Below, one piece after another: positions 6,391 to 14,542 of a stretch of DNA of 53,951 nucleotides. Position numbers and translations under genes: made by a program. Every line of letters begins with the position of its first letter. The first letter of the stretch is position 1. This stretch comes from Bacteroidota bacterium (GTDB lineage Bacteria; Bacteroidota; Bacteroidia; 2-12-FULL-35-15). Below the pieces are notes generated by a model that searched no databases, had not been told where the DNA came from, and saw only the letters and a program-made list of their open reading frames with translations. The stretch is taken from positions 1-53,951 of the forward strand of contig JAHEYB010000020.1 in assembly GCA_023251805.1 (NCBI GenBank), given 5' to 3'.

Positions 6391-8826
6391 TTATTTTTCA
6401 GAAAAATTATTTTTTTGTAAAACAGAAATTATTTTTGAGTGTAACACTTTAGTGTCAAAGGGTTTTGATATATAATCGTTCATTCCAGCTTTGATACATT
6501 TTTGTGCCTCTCCCGACATGGCGTGTGCTGTCATTGCAATAATTGGTACTTGACATCCCGATTCTTTCGACATCCTCCTTATGGCCCGTGTTGTTTCATA
6601 TCCATCCATTTCAGGCATTTGAATATCCATTAAAATTACATCGAACCTACCATTTCCAATTTTTTCTAATGCAATGAGCCCATTTTCAGCAACCTCTACT
6701 TCCCAATTCCAATCTGTCAAAACTTTTTTTGCTAAAATTTGATTTAAAAGATTATCCTCAACAAGTAGAATTTTTAGTCCTGAAAAATTTTCCACCATTC
6801 TGTTTTCTTCAACGATGTCCATTTTGTCCAATGAACTTGGCATATTCTTTTTAAATTTCAGATTAAACGTAAAAACAGAGCCAATTCCCAATTCACTTTG
6901 AACTGCAATGCTTCCACCTTGTAATTCTATTAATTGTTTTACAATGGTCAAACCTAAGCCTGTCCCGCCATATTTTCTGGTTGTTTCATTACTAGCTTGA
7001 GTAAATCCATTAAATATCGAAGTCTGCTTATCAATTGATATTCCAATACCGGAATCTTTGACAGAAAACTGAATATCATACTCAGTATCAGATTCCGATA
7101 TTAAATCTACTTCTATTCGTATTTCTCCTTTTTCAGTAAATTTTATTGCATTACCAAACAAATTGAGTAATATCTGATTCAATCTAATTGGATCGCCAAT
7201 CAGTACCGAAGGAATACGCTTATCTATTTTTGTAATCAGTTCAAGATTTTTTTCGACCAGCTTTTGAAGCATCAATTCTGAAAGTGTTGATATTAATTGA
7301 GGCAAACTCAATTCAATTTGCTCGAAGGCAAACTTCCCAGACTGAATTTTTGAAAAGTCAAGAATATCATTAATAATAACAAGTAAATTTTCTCCTGATG
7401 TTTTTACTGCGTCAATGTATTGTTTTTGCTCTTGATTCAGTTCAGTTTTTAAAATCAAATTTGTAAATCCTACGATTGCATTCATTGGGGTCCTAATTTC
7501 ATGACTCATATTCGCTAAAAACTGCTCTTTCACTTTCATGGAATCTTCCAGTTCTTGTTTTGCCTTAATCAATTGATTTAAGGCCTTATTTCCTTTCATT
7601 AACGAATGTTCAGCAATCTTATTTGCACTCAAAAGTTCCTGCTCTATTTGTTTTCGAACCGTAATATCCGAATCGATAGCAATAATTCTCTCCACCTCAC
7701 CTGTCTTTCCAAGAATTGGAGTTAAAGTAGTAATTACCCAATACTCGTTTCCATCCTTTGAAAAATTTTTACTTTCATAAGTAACCGGTTTTTTATCTAT
7801 AATAATCGATTCGTATGAACTATTTTGTTTTGAAAGACCTGTATTATAACCTTGTCTCAATAACTCCCCATGTGTATTTAAAACTTCATCGAGTTTATAT
7901 CCGGTTAACTTTGTAAACCCTTCATTTACCCATTCTATCCTTCCTTTACCATCAGCAATAATTACCGAATTGTAGGATTGAGTAGCAGCCAAAACGAGTT
8001 TCTCCATTTCTTCTTCATGCAATCGGTCTGTCACATCTTGATCAGTACCAACCATTTTCACTGCCAACCCCAATTCACTTCCCATCACTTCTCCTCTAGC
8101 ATGCAATGTTTTTACAACTCCGTTGTTAAGAATAATTCTATAATAAAAATTAAATGGCTGACACTTTTTTATTGATTCTTTGATTATTTCTTTTGTATAA
8201 AACCAGTCACTAGGATGAATCATTTCATGGATTCTTTTAATTGAAATGGCATCTCCTTGAGGATCCATGCCATGAATTCGATACAATTCATCCGACCAGG
8301 TAATTGTATTATCCGCAATATCCCATTCCCAACTTCCAATGTGCGCAAGCTTTTGTGCGTCTGCAAGCTTCAAGCGTTCATTGAGCAAATCGAGTGATTT
8401 TTCTTCTAGCTTTTTTTTGTTTTCGGAAAGCTTCTTTAAAAGTTTATAACGCTCAATACTATAATTAATTGAACGTGTCAACTCTTTTCCATTAACTTTT
8501 CCTTTAATTAAAAAATCTTGCGCACCCAACTTCATTGCATTCAGTCCTGTGGATTCATCTTCATATCCAGTGAGAACAATGATGGGAGTTTCAGGAGAGT
8601 ATTCGTACACCTTTTTAAATGTATCTAAACCTTTACTATCAGGCAATGAAAGATCCAAAATAATAATATTGAATATATTATTTTCCAAAAGCTCAAGGGC
8701 TTTTGATAGAAGAGCAGTTGTTGAAAGAGAAAACATTGTATTAAATGAGCCTTTCAAATAAACATCCAACAATCGTGCATCACCAGGATTGTCTTCAACG
8801 AGCAATATATTTATTTTCTCTTCCAT
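6391..8826 (-). CDS. Hybrid sensor histidine kinase: REC-PAS-PAS-HisKA-HATPase-REC
   Basis: 811 residues, no transmembrane segment. The N-terminal REC (about 5-125) has phospho-Asp58 in IIILDLSLPDSKG. A coiled coil, then PAS at about 160-275 (IGSWEWDIADNTITWSDEL) and PAS at about 285-400 follow. HisKA has His442 in ANMSHEIRTPMNA. The HATPase has intact N (NAIKFT), G1 (DSGIGI) and G2 (GGTGLGL) boxes. The C-terminal REC has Asp734 in VILMDIQMPEMDG. The architecture fits a cytoplasmic phosphorelay kinase whose N-terminal receiver takes input from another kinase. It is followed directly by the HPt gene. Confidence 0.95.
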   Translation of the reverse strand: MEEKINILLVEDNPGDARLLDVYLKGSFNTMFSLSTTALLSKALELLENNIFNIIILDLSLPDSKGLDTFKKVYEYSPETPIIVLTGYEDESTGLNAMKLGAQDFLIKGKVNGKELTRSINYSIERYKLLKKLSENKKKLEEKSLDLLNERLKLADAQKLAHIGSWEWDIADNTITWSDELYRIHGMDPQGDAISIKRIHEMIHPSDWFYTKEIIKESIKKCQPFNFYYRIILNNGVVKTLHARGEVMGSELGLAVKMVGTDQDVTDRLHEEEMEKLVLAATQSYNSVIIADGKGRIEWVNEGFTKLTGYKLDEVLNTHGELLRQGYNTGLSKQNSSYESIIIDKKPVTYESKNFSKDGNEYWVITTLTPILGKTGEVERIIAIDSDITVRKQIEQELLSANKIAEHSLMKGNKALNQLIKAKQELEDSMKVKEQFLANMSHEIRTPMNAIVGFTNLILKTELNQEQKQYIDAVKTSGENLLVIINDILDFSKIQSGKFAFEQIELSLPQLISTLSELMLQKLVEKNLELITKIDKRIPSVLIGDPIRLNQILLNLFGNAIKFTEKGEIRIEVDLISESDTEYDIQFSVKDSGIGISIDKQTSIFNGFTQASNETTRKYGGTGLGLTIVKQLIELQGGSIAVQSELGIGSVFTFNLKFKKNMPSSLDKMDIVEENRMVENFSGLKILLVEDNLLNQILAKKVLTDWNWEVEVAENGLIALEKIGNGRFDVILMDIQMPEMDGYETTRAIRRMSKESGCQVPIIAMTAHAMSGEAQKCIKAGMNDYISKPFDTKVLHSKIISVLQKNNFSEK

Positions 8827-8850
8827 AAAGAAAAATTTATTTTATCCAGT

Positions 8851-10824
8851 TTATTTACCATACTTTTTTATTGTAAAGTAAAAAGTATTTCCTTTTTCCT
8901 TTTCTGATTCAACCCAAATTTTTCCACCATGTCTTTCTACTATTTTTTTGCAGATTGCCAATCCAATTCCCGTTCCAGGATACCTCTCTATTGTATGAAG
9001 TCGCTGCAAAATAACAAATATTTTTTCCGAATATTCTTTTGGAATATCTATGCAATTATCTTTAACAGAAAACAAATATTCCTTATTATTTGATTTACAA
9101 GAAATTACTATTTCAGGATTTTCTACACTTTTATATTTTATTGCATTTTCAATAAGGTTTTGAAACAATTGACCAATCAAAACGCTATCACCATAAATGT
9201 TTGGCATTTTTTCAAATTTAACAACAGCATCACTCCTGCTTATTTTATCGTTTAGGTTTTGTAATACATCTGCTAAAAGAGTATTCATATTGATATGTTC
9301 AAATGGTTTCGCCCTGTTAACTCTTGAATATTCAAGTAAACTATGAATCAGATTCCTCATCCGTGCGGCTCCGTCAATGGCATAATTTATAAAATCTTTC
9401 GCGTCTTCATCTAATTTATCTTTGTAGCGATCCTCTAACAATTGTACATAACTTGTAATCATTCGTAAAGGTTCTTGAAGATCATGTGAAGCGACATATG
9501 CGAATTGCTCTAACTCAGCATTTGAGCGAATTAACTCTTGTGTTTTTTGTTTTAATTCCTCTTCAGCATTTTTACGATAAGTGATATCTCGAATAACTGA
9601 AAGAAATTGCGTACGCCCATCTACATTAATTTTTCTTATAGAATATTCAATGTGCAATTTTTGCCCATCTTTACGTACAACAATTGTTTCTCCGGTATCG
9701 CCTATTTCATCACCGGAAATACGTTGTTTCAAGCGCTCTGAAAGCTTCTCTTTTTCCTCGGGAACAACAATGTCCATAAAAGATGGCAAATTCATAATCT
9801 CATTTTTATTGTAACCATATAAGGAGCATAGTGCATCATTGGCATACAGAATCGACTCACCTTCTGTAATAGCAATTCCCTGTCCCATCTCTCCTTGTGT
9901 TTCAATTAGTGTTTCATACAAGTCTTTTTGCTTTCGTAAACTTTGTTCACTACGAATACGCTGATTTGTGTTCTGCTCTAATTCTGAAACCATCTTATTA
10001 AAAGAGAAGGCTAACGTTCCTATTTCATCTTTAGAATACATTTTTGCTTTGTCATCAAATTTTCCTTTTGATACACTTTCAGAAACTCTAATTATTTCTC
10101 CTATTCCTCGTGTTATTCCAAAACTTACCGAAATAGTAAGAAGAAGTCCCGTTAATTCAACCGTTAAAGCAATTGCAAACAAAATTGTTAAAATCAAATT
10201 CTCTAACCATCTAGAACCTTCTCCCAAAGTGTAAGAAAAATCATCTTCTAGAGTCGTAAGCTTTTCATTGATTTTATCCATTTCGGATAGTATCACATCA
10301 ATCTTCTCAGTAGAAGGCGATTCTATATTAATTTCAGTATGCAATCGTTCACCAATAGGAATTAGTTTTGCAATTGTAGAATCCGCTTCACCCCAAACTT
10401 CAATAGCTTTATTGATATAATAGATGTTGTGAAATCGTTGAAATAACTTAATCATTCCGTCTATATCATTGGGATGATTTCTTCCCTCTATAAAACCTTG
10501 TCTAGCTGCTTTCAAATCTGAATTTTTCTTATTTAGCTCAACCAACGTTTTGTGATCTCCTAATGGCACTTTCATGAAATTCCGGAACTGTGTATAATCT
10601 CTTTCACTGAACGTTCTAGCATATTTTTGTAAATGATAAACAGCGTCCTTTTGTGCTTTCGACCACAATCCTTCACCACCAACAAATGCCCTAACAGAAG
10701 AGAGTGTATTTAAAGAAAACCACAACATAAATAGTTCAACGGCTATTAAGAGTGCCATAATGCCTACCACAAAGTATAATTTCTTGGAGATAGATATATT
10801 CTTAAGCCATTTAAGAATTTTCAT
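8851..10824 (-). CDS. Membrane sensor histidine kinase with HAMP and PAS; degraded G1 box
   Basis: 657 residues. TM1 at about 16-38, a helical periplasmic sensor to about 205, TM2 at about 208-232, HAMP to about 285, PAS at about 305-425. HisKA has His447 in YVASHDLQEPLRM. The HATPase keeps the N box (NLIENAIKYK) and G2 (PGTGIGLAI), but the G1 box reads D589-N-C-I-D-I instead of DNGIGI, so both glycines are lost (Cys591, Asp593). Its kinase core is a close paralogue of the next gene (10847), where the box is intact. Kinase activity may be reduced; phosphatase or scaffold roles are possible. Confidence 0.93.
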   Translation of the reverse strand: MKILKWLKNISISKKLYFVVGIMALLIAVELFMLWFSLNTLSSVRAFVGGEGLWSKAQKDAVYHLQKYARTFSERDYTQFRNFMKVPLGDHKTLVELNKKNSDLKAARQGFIEGRNHPNDIDGMIKLFQRFHNIYYINKAIEVWGEADSTIAKLIPIGERLHTEINIESPSTEKIDVILSEMDKINEKLTTLEDDFSYTLGEGSRWLENLILTILFAIALTVELTGLLLTISVSFGITRGIGEIIRVSESVSKGKFDDKAKMYSKDEIGTLAFSFNKMVSELEQNTNQRIRSEQSLRKQKDLYETLIETQGEMGQGIAITEGESILYANDALCSLYGYNKNEIMNLPSFMDIVVPEEKEKLSERLKQRISGDEIGDTGETIVVRKDGQKLHIEYSIRKINVDGRTQFLSVIRDITYRKNAEEELKQKTQELIRSNAELEQFAYVASHDLQEPLRMITSYVQLLEDRYKDKLDEDAKDFINYAIDGAARMRNLIHSLLEYSRVNRAKPFEHINMNTLLADVLQNLNDKISRSDAVVKFEKMPNIYGDSVLIGQLFQNLIENAIKYKSVENPEIVISCKSNNKEYLFSVKDNCIDIPKEYSEKIFVILQRLHTIERYPGTGIGLAICKKIVERHGGKIWVESEKEKGNTFYFTIKKYGK

Positions 10825-10846
10825 ACATTATTTTTTAATTATTTTG

Positions 10847-12271
10847 TTATTTTTCTTTTATAGTAAAACAAAATGTACTGCCTTCATTTATCTCAGACTC
10901 CACCCAAATCATGCCGCTATGTCTTTCTACAATTTTTTTACAAATTGCTAACCCGATACCTGTCCCGGGATATTTATCTTTACTGTGCAAGCGTTGAAAT
11001 ATGACAAAAATTTTATTCGCGTATTCCTTTTTTATTCCTATTCCATTATCTTTTACCTTAAAAAAGTATTCATTGTTTCCTTTTTCACATGAAATAATTA
11101 TTTCTGGTGCTTGGGTTGATTTAAATTTTATGGCATTTGAAATTAAATTTTGAAAAAGCTGATTAATGAGTACCGGATCCCCATAAATATTGGGAAGTTC
11201 GTTCACTTGAATTACAGCAGCATTCTGATTTATTTGGTCTCGTAAATTTTGCAAAACATCTTTCAATAATTCACTTGTATTAATATGCTCAAATGGCTTT
11301 ATTCTGTTTACCCTTGAATATTCCAAAAGACTATTAATCAATATTCTCATTCTATTGCTTCCATCTACTGCATAATTGATAAACTCATTCGCATCTTCGT
11401 CCAACTTATCTTTATATCGTTTTTCGAGTAATTGTACATAACTTGTTATCATTCGAAGTGGTTCTTGCAAATCGTGAGAAGCCACATAAGCAAATTGTTC
11501 CAACTCAGCATTTGAACGGATTAGCTCTTCTCCTTTTTCCTGCAATTTCAATTCTGCCATTTTGCGATCTGTAATGTCTCTTGTGATTTTTGAAAAACCG
11601 TGAATTTTTCCTTCATCATCATAAATTGCGGTAAAAGTGACATCTGCCCAAAATTTTATTCCATTTTTCCCTACTCTCCAAGCTTCACACTTGTATCTTC
11701 CCAGCTCTTTTGCTTTTTTCAAATTATATTGAGGTTCTTTTCTTTTTATTTCTTCAGGAGTGTAAAATATAGAAATGTGTTTCCCTATAATTTCTTTTTC
11801 TGTATAGCCTTTGATGTGTTCTGCTCCCTTATTCCAACTTACAACAACACCTTTTTTGTCAATCATGCAAATGGCATATTCTTTCACATTCTCAACTAAT
11901 AAACGAAAGTGCTCTTCACTTTCTCTTATTTGTCTCAATCGATACTCCAGTTCTTCCACTAAAGCATTAATACCTGCGGCAAAAGCATCCAAATCATCTC
12001 CTTTTTCACTTATCAAGGCCTTTTCCGAAAAATTCATAGAAGTATATTTTAATAATACTTCCAAGTGCTCCGACATTCTCTTTTTGTCATTTATTCGTTC
12101 TTCATTTTTTGCATTCAATTCCTCGCCAAGAAAATTTAGCCCAGCTATAATAGAATCCAATTCATCTCCTTTTCCTGAAACAATCCCTTTTGTTTCAAAA
12201 TCCAACTTAGAGAACTGGATAATCTGATCAAATACAGCTTCAATTCTATCATTTTGAGTTATATCCGGCAT
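10847..12271 (-). CDS. Soluble PAS histidine kinase with two HAMP-like repeats
   Basis: 474 residues, no membrane segment. The N-terminus holds two related segments (about 18-52 and 74-110), each of the form LDF/MNF...SGKGDELD...G(L/I)N.L.EEL. They resemble the HAMP-like repeats found in soluble Bacteroidota kinases. A PAS domain spans about 120-240, HisKA has His266 in VASHDLQEP, and the HATPase has intact G1 (DNGIGI) and G2 (PGTGIGLAI). It lies 22 bases upstream of its paralogue at 8851 and 19 after the DUF7793-like gene. Confidence 0.93.
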   Translation of the reverse strand: MPDITQNDRIEAVFDQIIQFSKLDFETKGIVSGKGDELDSIIAGLNFLGEELNAKNEERINDKKRMSEHLEVLLKYTSMNFSEKALISEKGDDLDAFAAGINALVEELEYRLRQIRESEEHFRLLVENVKEYAICMIDKKGVVVSWNKGAEHIKGYTEKEIIGKHISIFYTPEEIKRKEPQYNLKKAKELGRYKCEAWRVGKNGIKFWADVTFTAIYDDEGKIHGFSKITRDITDRKMAELKLQEKGEELIRSNAELEQFAYVASHDLQEPLRMITSYVQLLEKRYKDKLDEDANEFINYAVDGSNRMRILINSLLEYSRVNRIKPFEHINTSELLKDVLQNLRDQINQNAAVIQVNELPNIYGDPVLINQLFQNLISNAIKFKSTQAPEIIISCEKGNNEYFFKVKDNGIGIKKEYANKIFVIFQRLHSKDKYPGTGIGLAICKKIVERHSGMIWVESEINEGSTFCFTIKEK

Positions 12272-12290
12272 AGGCTTTTTATAAAATTTA

Positions 12291-12686
12291 TTATAAATAT
12301 TGTCTCAACCATTCTTTTGCTTCCTTTTCGTCATTGAACATTTTTGTAGGATAAGGTTGAGGCTTCATCGCAAAAAATAAATTTGCCAGCATTCTTCCCA
12401 AAGAAGAGTCCGAAATCATCGCAATTGCTTTTACAAATTTTGGAAATTCAACCGCGGCATACTCCCTTACTTCTCTAGTTGTTACGGTTGAATAAGTAAC
12501 ATCTATGAGCATGCACACCTTTTCTTGTTTTATTACTTTTTTTAAGTCGGCCAAACTTTTTTTTACTTCTTCTAAGGATTGAGGGGGCGCTTTTTTAGAA
12601 ACAGAATATAGAATTCCATCTTTATCAAACCAAAAAGTGGATGTGGAAGTATAATATAGCTTTGTATTTGAAGGAGGCTTCATCAT
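12291..12686 (-). CDS. STAS/SpoIIAA-like protein (DUF7793-type)
   Basis: A 131-residue soluble protein. The pattern is beta strand-rich: FWFDKDGILYSV, then KVCMLIDVTY, EVREYAA, VKAIAMISDSSLGRMLANLFF, and the end KMFNDEKEAKEWLRQYL. This matches the small alpha/beta STAS-like proteins (DUF7793) that sit beside histidine kinases in Bacteroidota. Such proteins may modulate kinases, but no biochemical role is established. It is co-directional, 49 bases after the Rcp1-like receiver. Confidence 0.6.
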   Translation of the reverse strand: MMKPPSNTKLYYTSTSTFWFDKDGILYSVSKKAPPQSLEEVKKSLADLKKVIKQEKVCMLIDVTYSTVTTREVREYAAVEFPKFVKAIAMISDSSLGRMLANLFFAMKPQPYPTKMFNDEKEAKEWLRQYL

Positions 12687-12735
12687 GAATTGTTAAGATT
12701 TAAATTCGAAAATGAATTTGATGTTTTATTAAAAT

Positions 12736-13182
12736 TTACTTTGTTGGAAGTTTTACAATTGTTAACCAAAAATTTTCAATAGAACGTATGACATTAATAA
12801 ATTGACTAAAATCAACGGGTTTTGTAATATAACAATTGGCATGATGTGCATACATATTTAAAACATCCTGCTCAGCCGAAGAGGTTGTAAGCACAATCAC
12901 AGGAATCATCATTAATTCAGGGTCCGACTTAATCTCAGCCAGCACTTCCCGTCCATCTTTTTTAGGGAGATTTAAATCAAGGAGAATAATATCCGGAATA
13001 ACAACGTTTGCAAATTTGTCCATTTTCCTTAAATAGAGAAGAGCTTCTTCACCATCCATCACTACACTCAAATTGTTCTTAATTTTACCTTCTTTAAGGA
13101 CTTCTTTGGTAAGCCTAATATCACCAGGGTTGTCTTCCACAAGTAATATGTTTATGGCGTGAAAATTTTCTTTATTACTCAT
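12736..13182 (-). CDS. Rcp1-type receiver-only response regulator
   Basis: 148 residues from the ATG at 13182, chosen because AAAGGAG (complement of about 13190-13196) is well placed; a frame 19 codons longer is open upstream. REC motifs: LLVEDNPGDIRLT, phospho-Asp in DIILLDLNLPKKDG, Thr in VLTTSS, Lys in YITKPVD. The EDNPGDxRL and DLNLPxxDG forms are those of Rcp1/phytochrome-partner receivers paired with PAS kinases. A promoter element shared with 5304 lies upstream (13222-13274). Confidence 0.92.
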   Translation of the reverse strand: MSNKENFHAINILLVEDNPGDIRLTKEVLKEGKIKNNLSVVMDGEEALLYLRKMDKFANVVIPDIILLDLNLPKKDGREVLAEIKSDPELMMIPVIVLTTSSAEQDVLNMYAHHANCYITKPVDFSQFINVIRSIENFWLTIVKLPTK

Positions 13183-13221
13183 AGGGCTCTCCTTTCTATA
13201 AATTAGTCTATTCTTTTGACT

Positions 13222-13274
13222 AGTATACGACTCCAGCAAGAAATTTTAAACTAAATTCGTTAAGCTGGGAAAAA
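13222..13274 (-). promoter_or_regulatory. Shared receiver-gene promoter element, copy A
   Basis: In gene orientation: TTTCCC (from 13272), TTAACGAA (complement of 13256-13263), then CGTATACT (complement of 13222-13229) starting 34 bases after TTAACGAA. This is exactly the spacing seen in copy B. Conservation continues past the core: CTGG before, and A(G/A)TAGACT about 15-25 bases after CGTATACT. Confidence 0.6.
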
Positions 13275-13313
13275 TCGAGGATGAACGCAATAAAACAAAA
13301 GTGAGTTTTTGGT

Positions 13314-14006
13314 CTAAAGTAAATTTAGTCTTTTCACTAAATTTTCTTTATAAACATATCCAACTGGAATCAGCTGCTTTTCAATGACTATAGTATTGTC
13401 ATCTATTGAATTAATGTAATCAACAGAAACAATAAATGAACGGTGTACGCGGACAAATTTATCAGCTGAAAGTTTATTTTCTAGTGATTTCATGGTAGAA
13501 TGAACCGTGTATTTTTTTTCGGAAGTATGTATAGAAATATAATCGCCAAGCGCTTCTATCCACAATATTTCTTTGGTATTAATTTTAATGAGGGTACCAT
13601 TAATTTTTACGAAGAGGAAATCCTGGCTTAAGAAAACACTGCCTTTTTTATTGGAATCGAATATCTCTTTGGACTTCGAAATTGCTTTGAAAAAACGATT
13701 CAGCGCTATAGGTTTTACAATATAATCTATTACGCTGCATTCGAATGCTTCAAGCGCATATTCTTTTTTGGAACTTGCCAGAATGGTTAATGGGGGCTTT
13801 TGTAGGCTTTTGATAAATTCTAAACCCGTAATATCAGGCATTTCAATATCCAAAAGCATTAAATCTACAGCATCTCTGTTCAAAACAGTTAGTGCTTCGG
13901 TAGCACTTGCATAAGTACCAATAAGATTTAAGTATGGAACCTGAGAAACTAAATGCTTGAGAGCATTTCTTGACATTTCGTCATCGTCTACAATAATGCA
14001 ATTCAT
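13314..14006 (-). CDS. LytTR-family response regulator
   Basis: 230 residues from ATG 14006, with GGAGG (complement of 14013-14017) six bases upstream. REC about 1-120: VDDDEMS, phospho-Asp in LMLLDIEMPDITG, Ser in LASSKK, Lys in DYIVKPI. LytTR DNA-binding domain about 130-230: FVKINGTLIKI, ILWIEALGDYISIHT, the core KFVRVHRSFIVSVDYINSI, and IPVGYVYK. LytTR proteins bind paired direct repeats about 21-22 bases apart; such pairs are present in the adjacent intergenic region. No LytS-type kinase is next to it, so its kinase may be one of this island. Confidence 0.95.
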   Translation of the reverse strand: MNCIIVDDDEMSRNALKHLVSQVPYLNLIGTYASATEALTVLNRDAVDLMLLDIEMPDITGLEFIKSLQKPPLTILASSKKEYALEAFECSVIDYIVKPIALNRFFKAISKSKEIFDSNKKGSVFLSQDFLFVKINGTLIKINTKEILWIEALGDYISIHTSEKKYTVHSTMKSLENKLSADKFVRVHRSFIVSVDYINSIDDNTIVIEKQLIPVGYVYKENLVKRLNLL

Positions 14007-14009
14007 CAA

Positions 14010-14542
14010 TTACCTCCATCTTTAAGTAAAACCACCAAGTTTTAGTCAATGAAATGAAAAAGCAAGAAATTGAGTAATCCTATATCATAACCTATTATAC
14101 TCTAGATTATATAAAAATGTTCCAGCTAGTTCAAATAATTATAAACATTTTTTAAAATTACAACCATTTCATAAATTAGTAAAAAAATAAATTAATTTAT
14201 CCTTACATCTGTAATAATACAAGCAACATTATGAACGACATGATACTAGATGATAATAAAATGGCAAAGGTTTAGTTAATCCCATCGACAGTATCGAGAA
14301 AAACAATGCATATATTGGCAAACATCCAATTCCTATTGGCGAACAACACAAAAAAAGTTATTAGAAAAAAAAATCTAGCCTAACCAAATTGCCAAAATAT
14401 TGGATTATCTAAAAATTCACATACCTATTTCCCTTTTCTGGCTATCCAATTTCCCTTTTTAACGAATACCTAAAACAATACGCAATAAGCCTCCGTAAAT
14501 TTGGTTAACTATTCAGTTATTCATTAAAAAAAGGAGGGCCAA
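14010..14542. promoter_or_regulatory. Intergenic regulatory region between LytTR and tail-anchored receiver genes
   Basis: 533 bases, very AT-rich, no credible gene. It holds two direct-repeat pairs with helical-turn spacing: ATTGGC(A/G)AAC at 14314-14323 and 14335-14344 (21 apart; CCAAT at 14326-14330 also faces ATTGG at 14335-14339), and ATTTCCCTTTT at 14427-14437 and 14449-14459 (22 apart). The second copy runs into TTAACGAA. These are candidate LytTR or other activator sites for the gene at 14543. Confidence 0.5.
14449..14501 (+). promoter_or_regulatory. Shared receiver-gene promoter element, copy D
   Basis: TTTCCC, then TTAACGAA at 14459-14466, then CGTAAATT at 14494-14501 (6 of 8 bases match CGTATACT), 35 bases after the start of TTAACGAA. 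It resembles copies A and B upstream of minus-strand receiver genes. AAGGAGGG (14531-14538) then gives a strong ribosome-binding site for the ATG at 14543. Confidence 0.5.

Noticed and set aside
14231-14275. Small frame MNDMILDDNKMAKV in the LytTR/receiver intergenic region
   Set aside because: Only 14 residues, no ribosome-binding site and no recognisable family; treated as chance.
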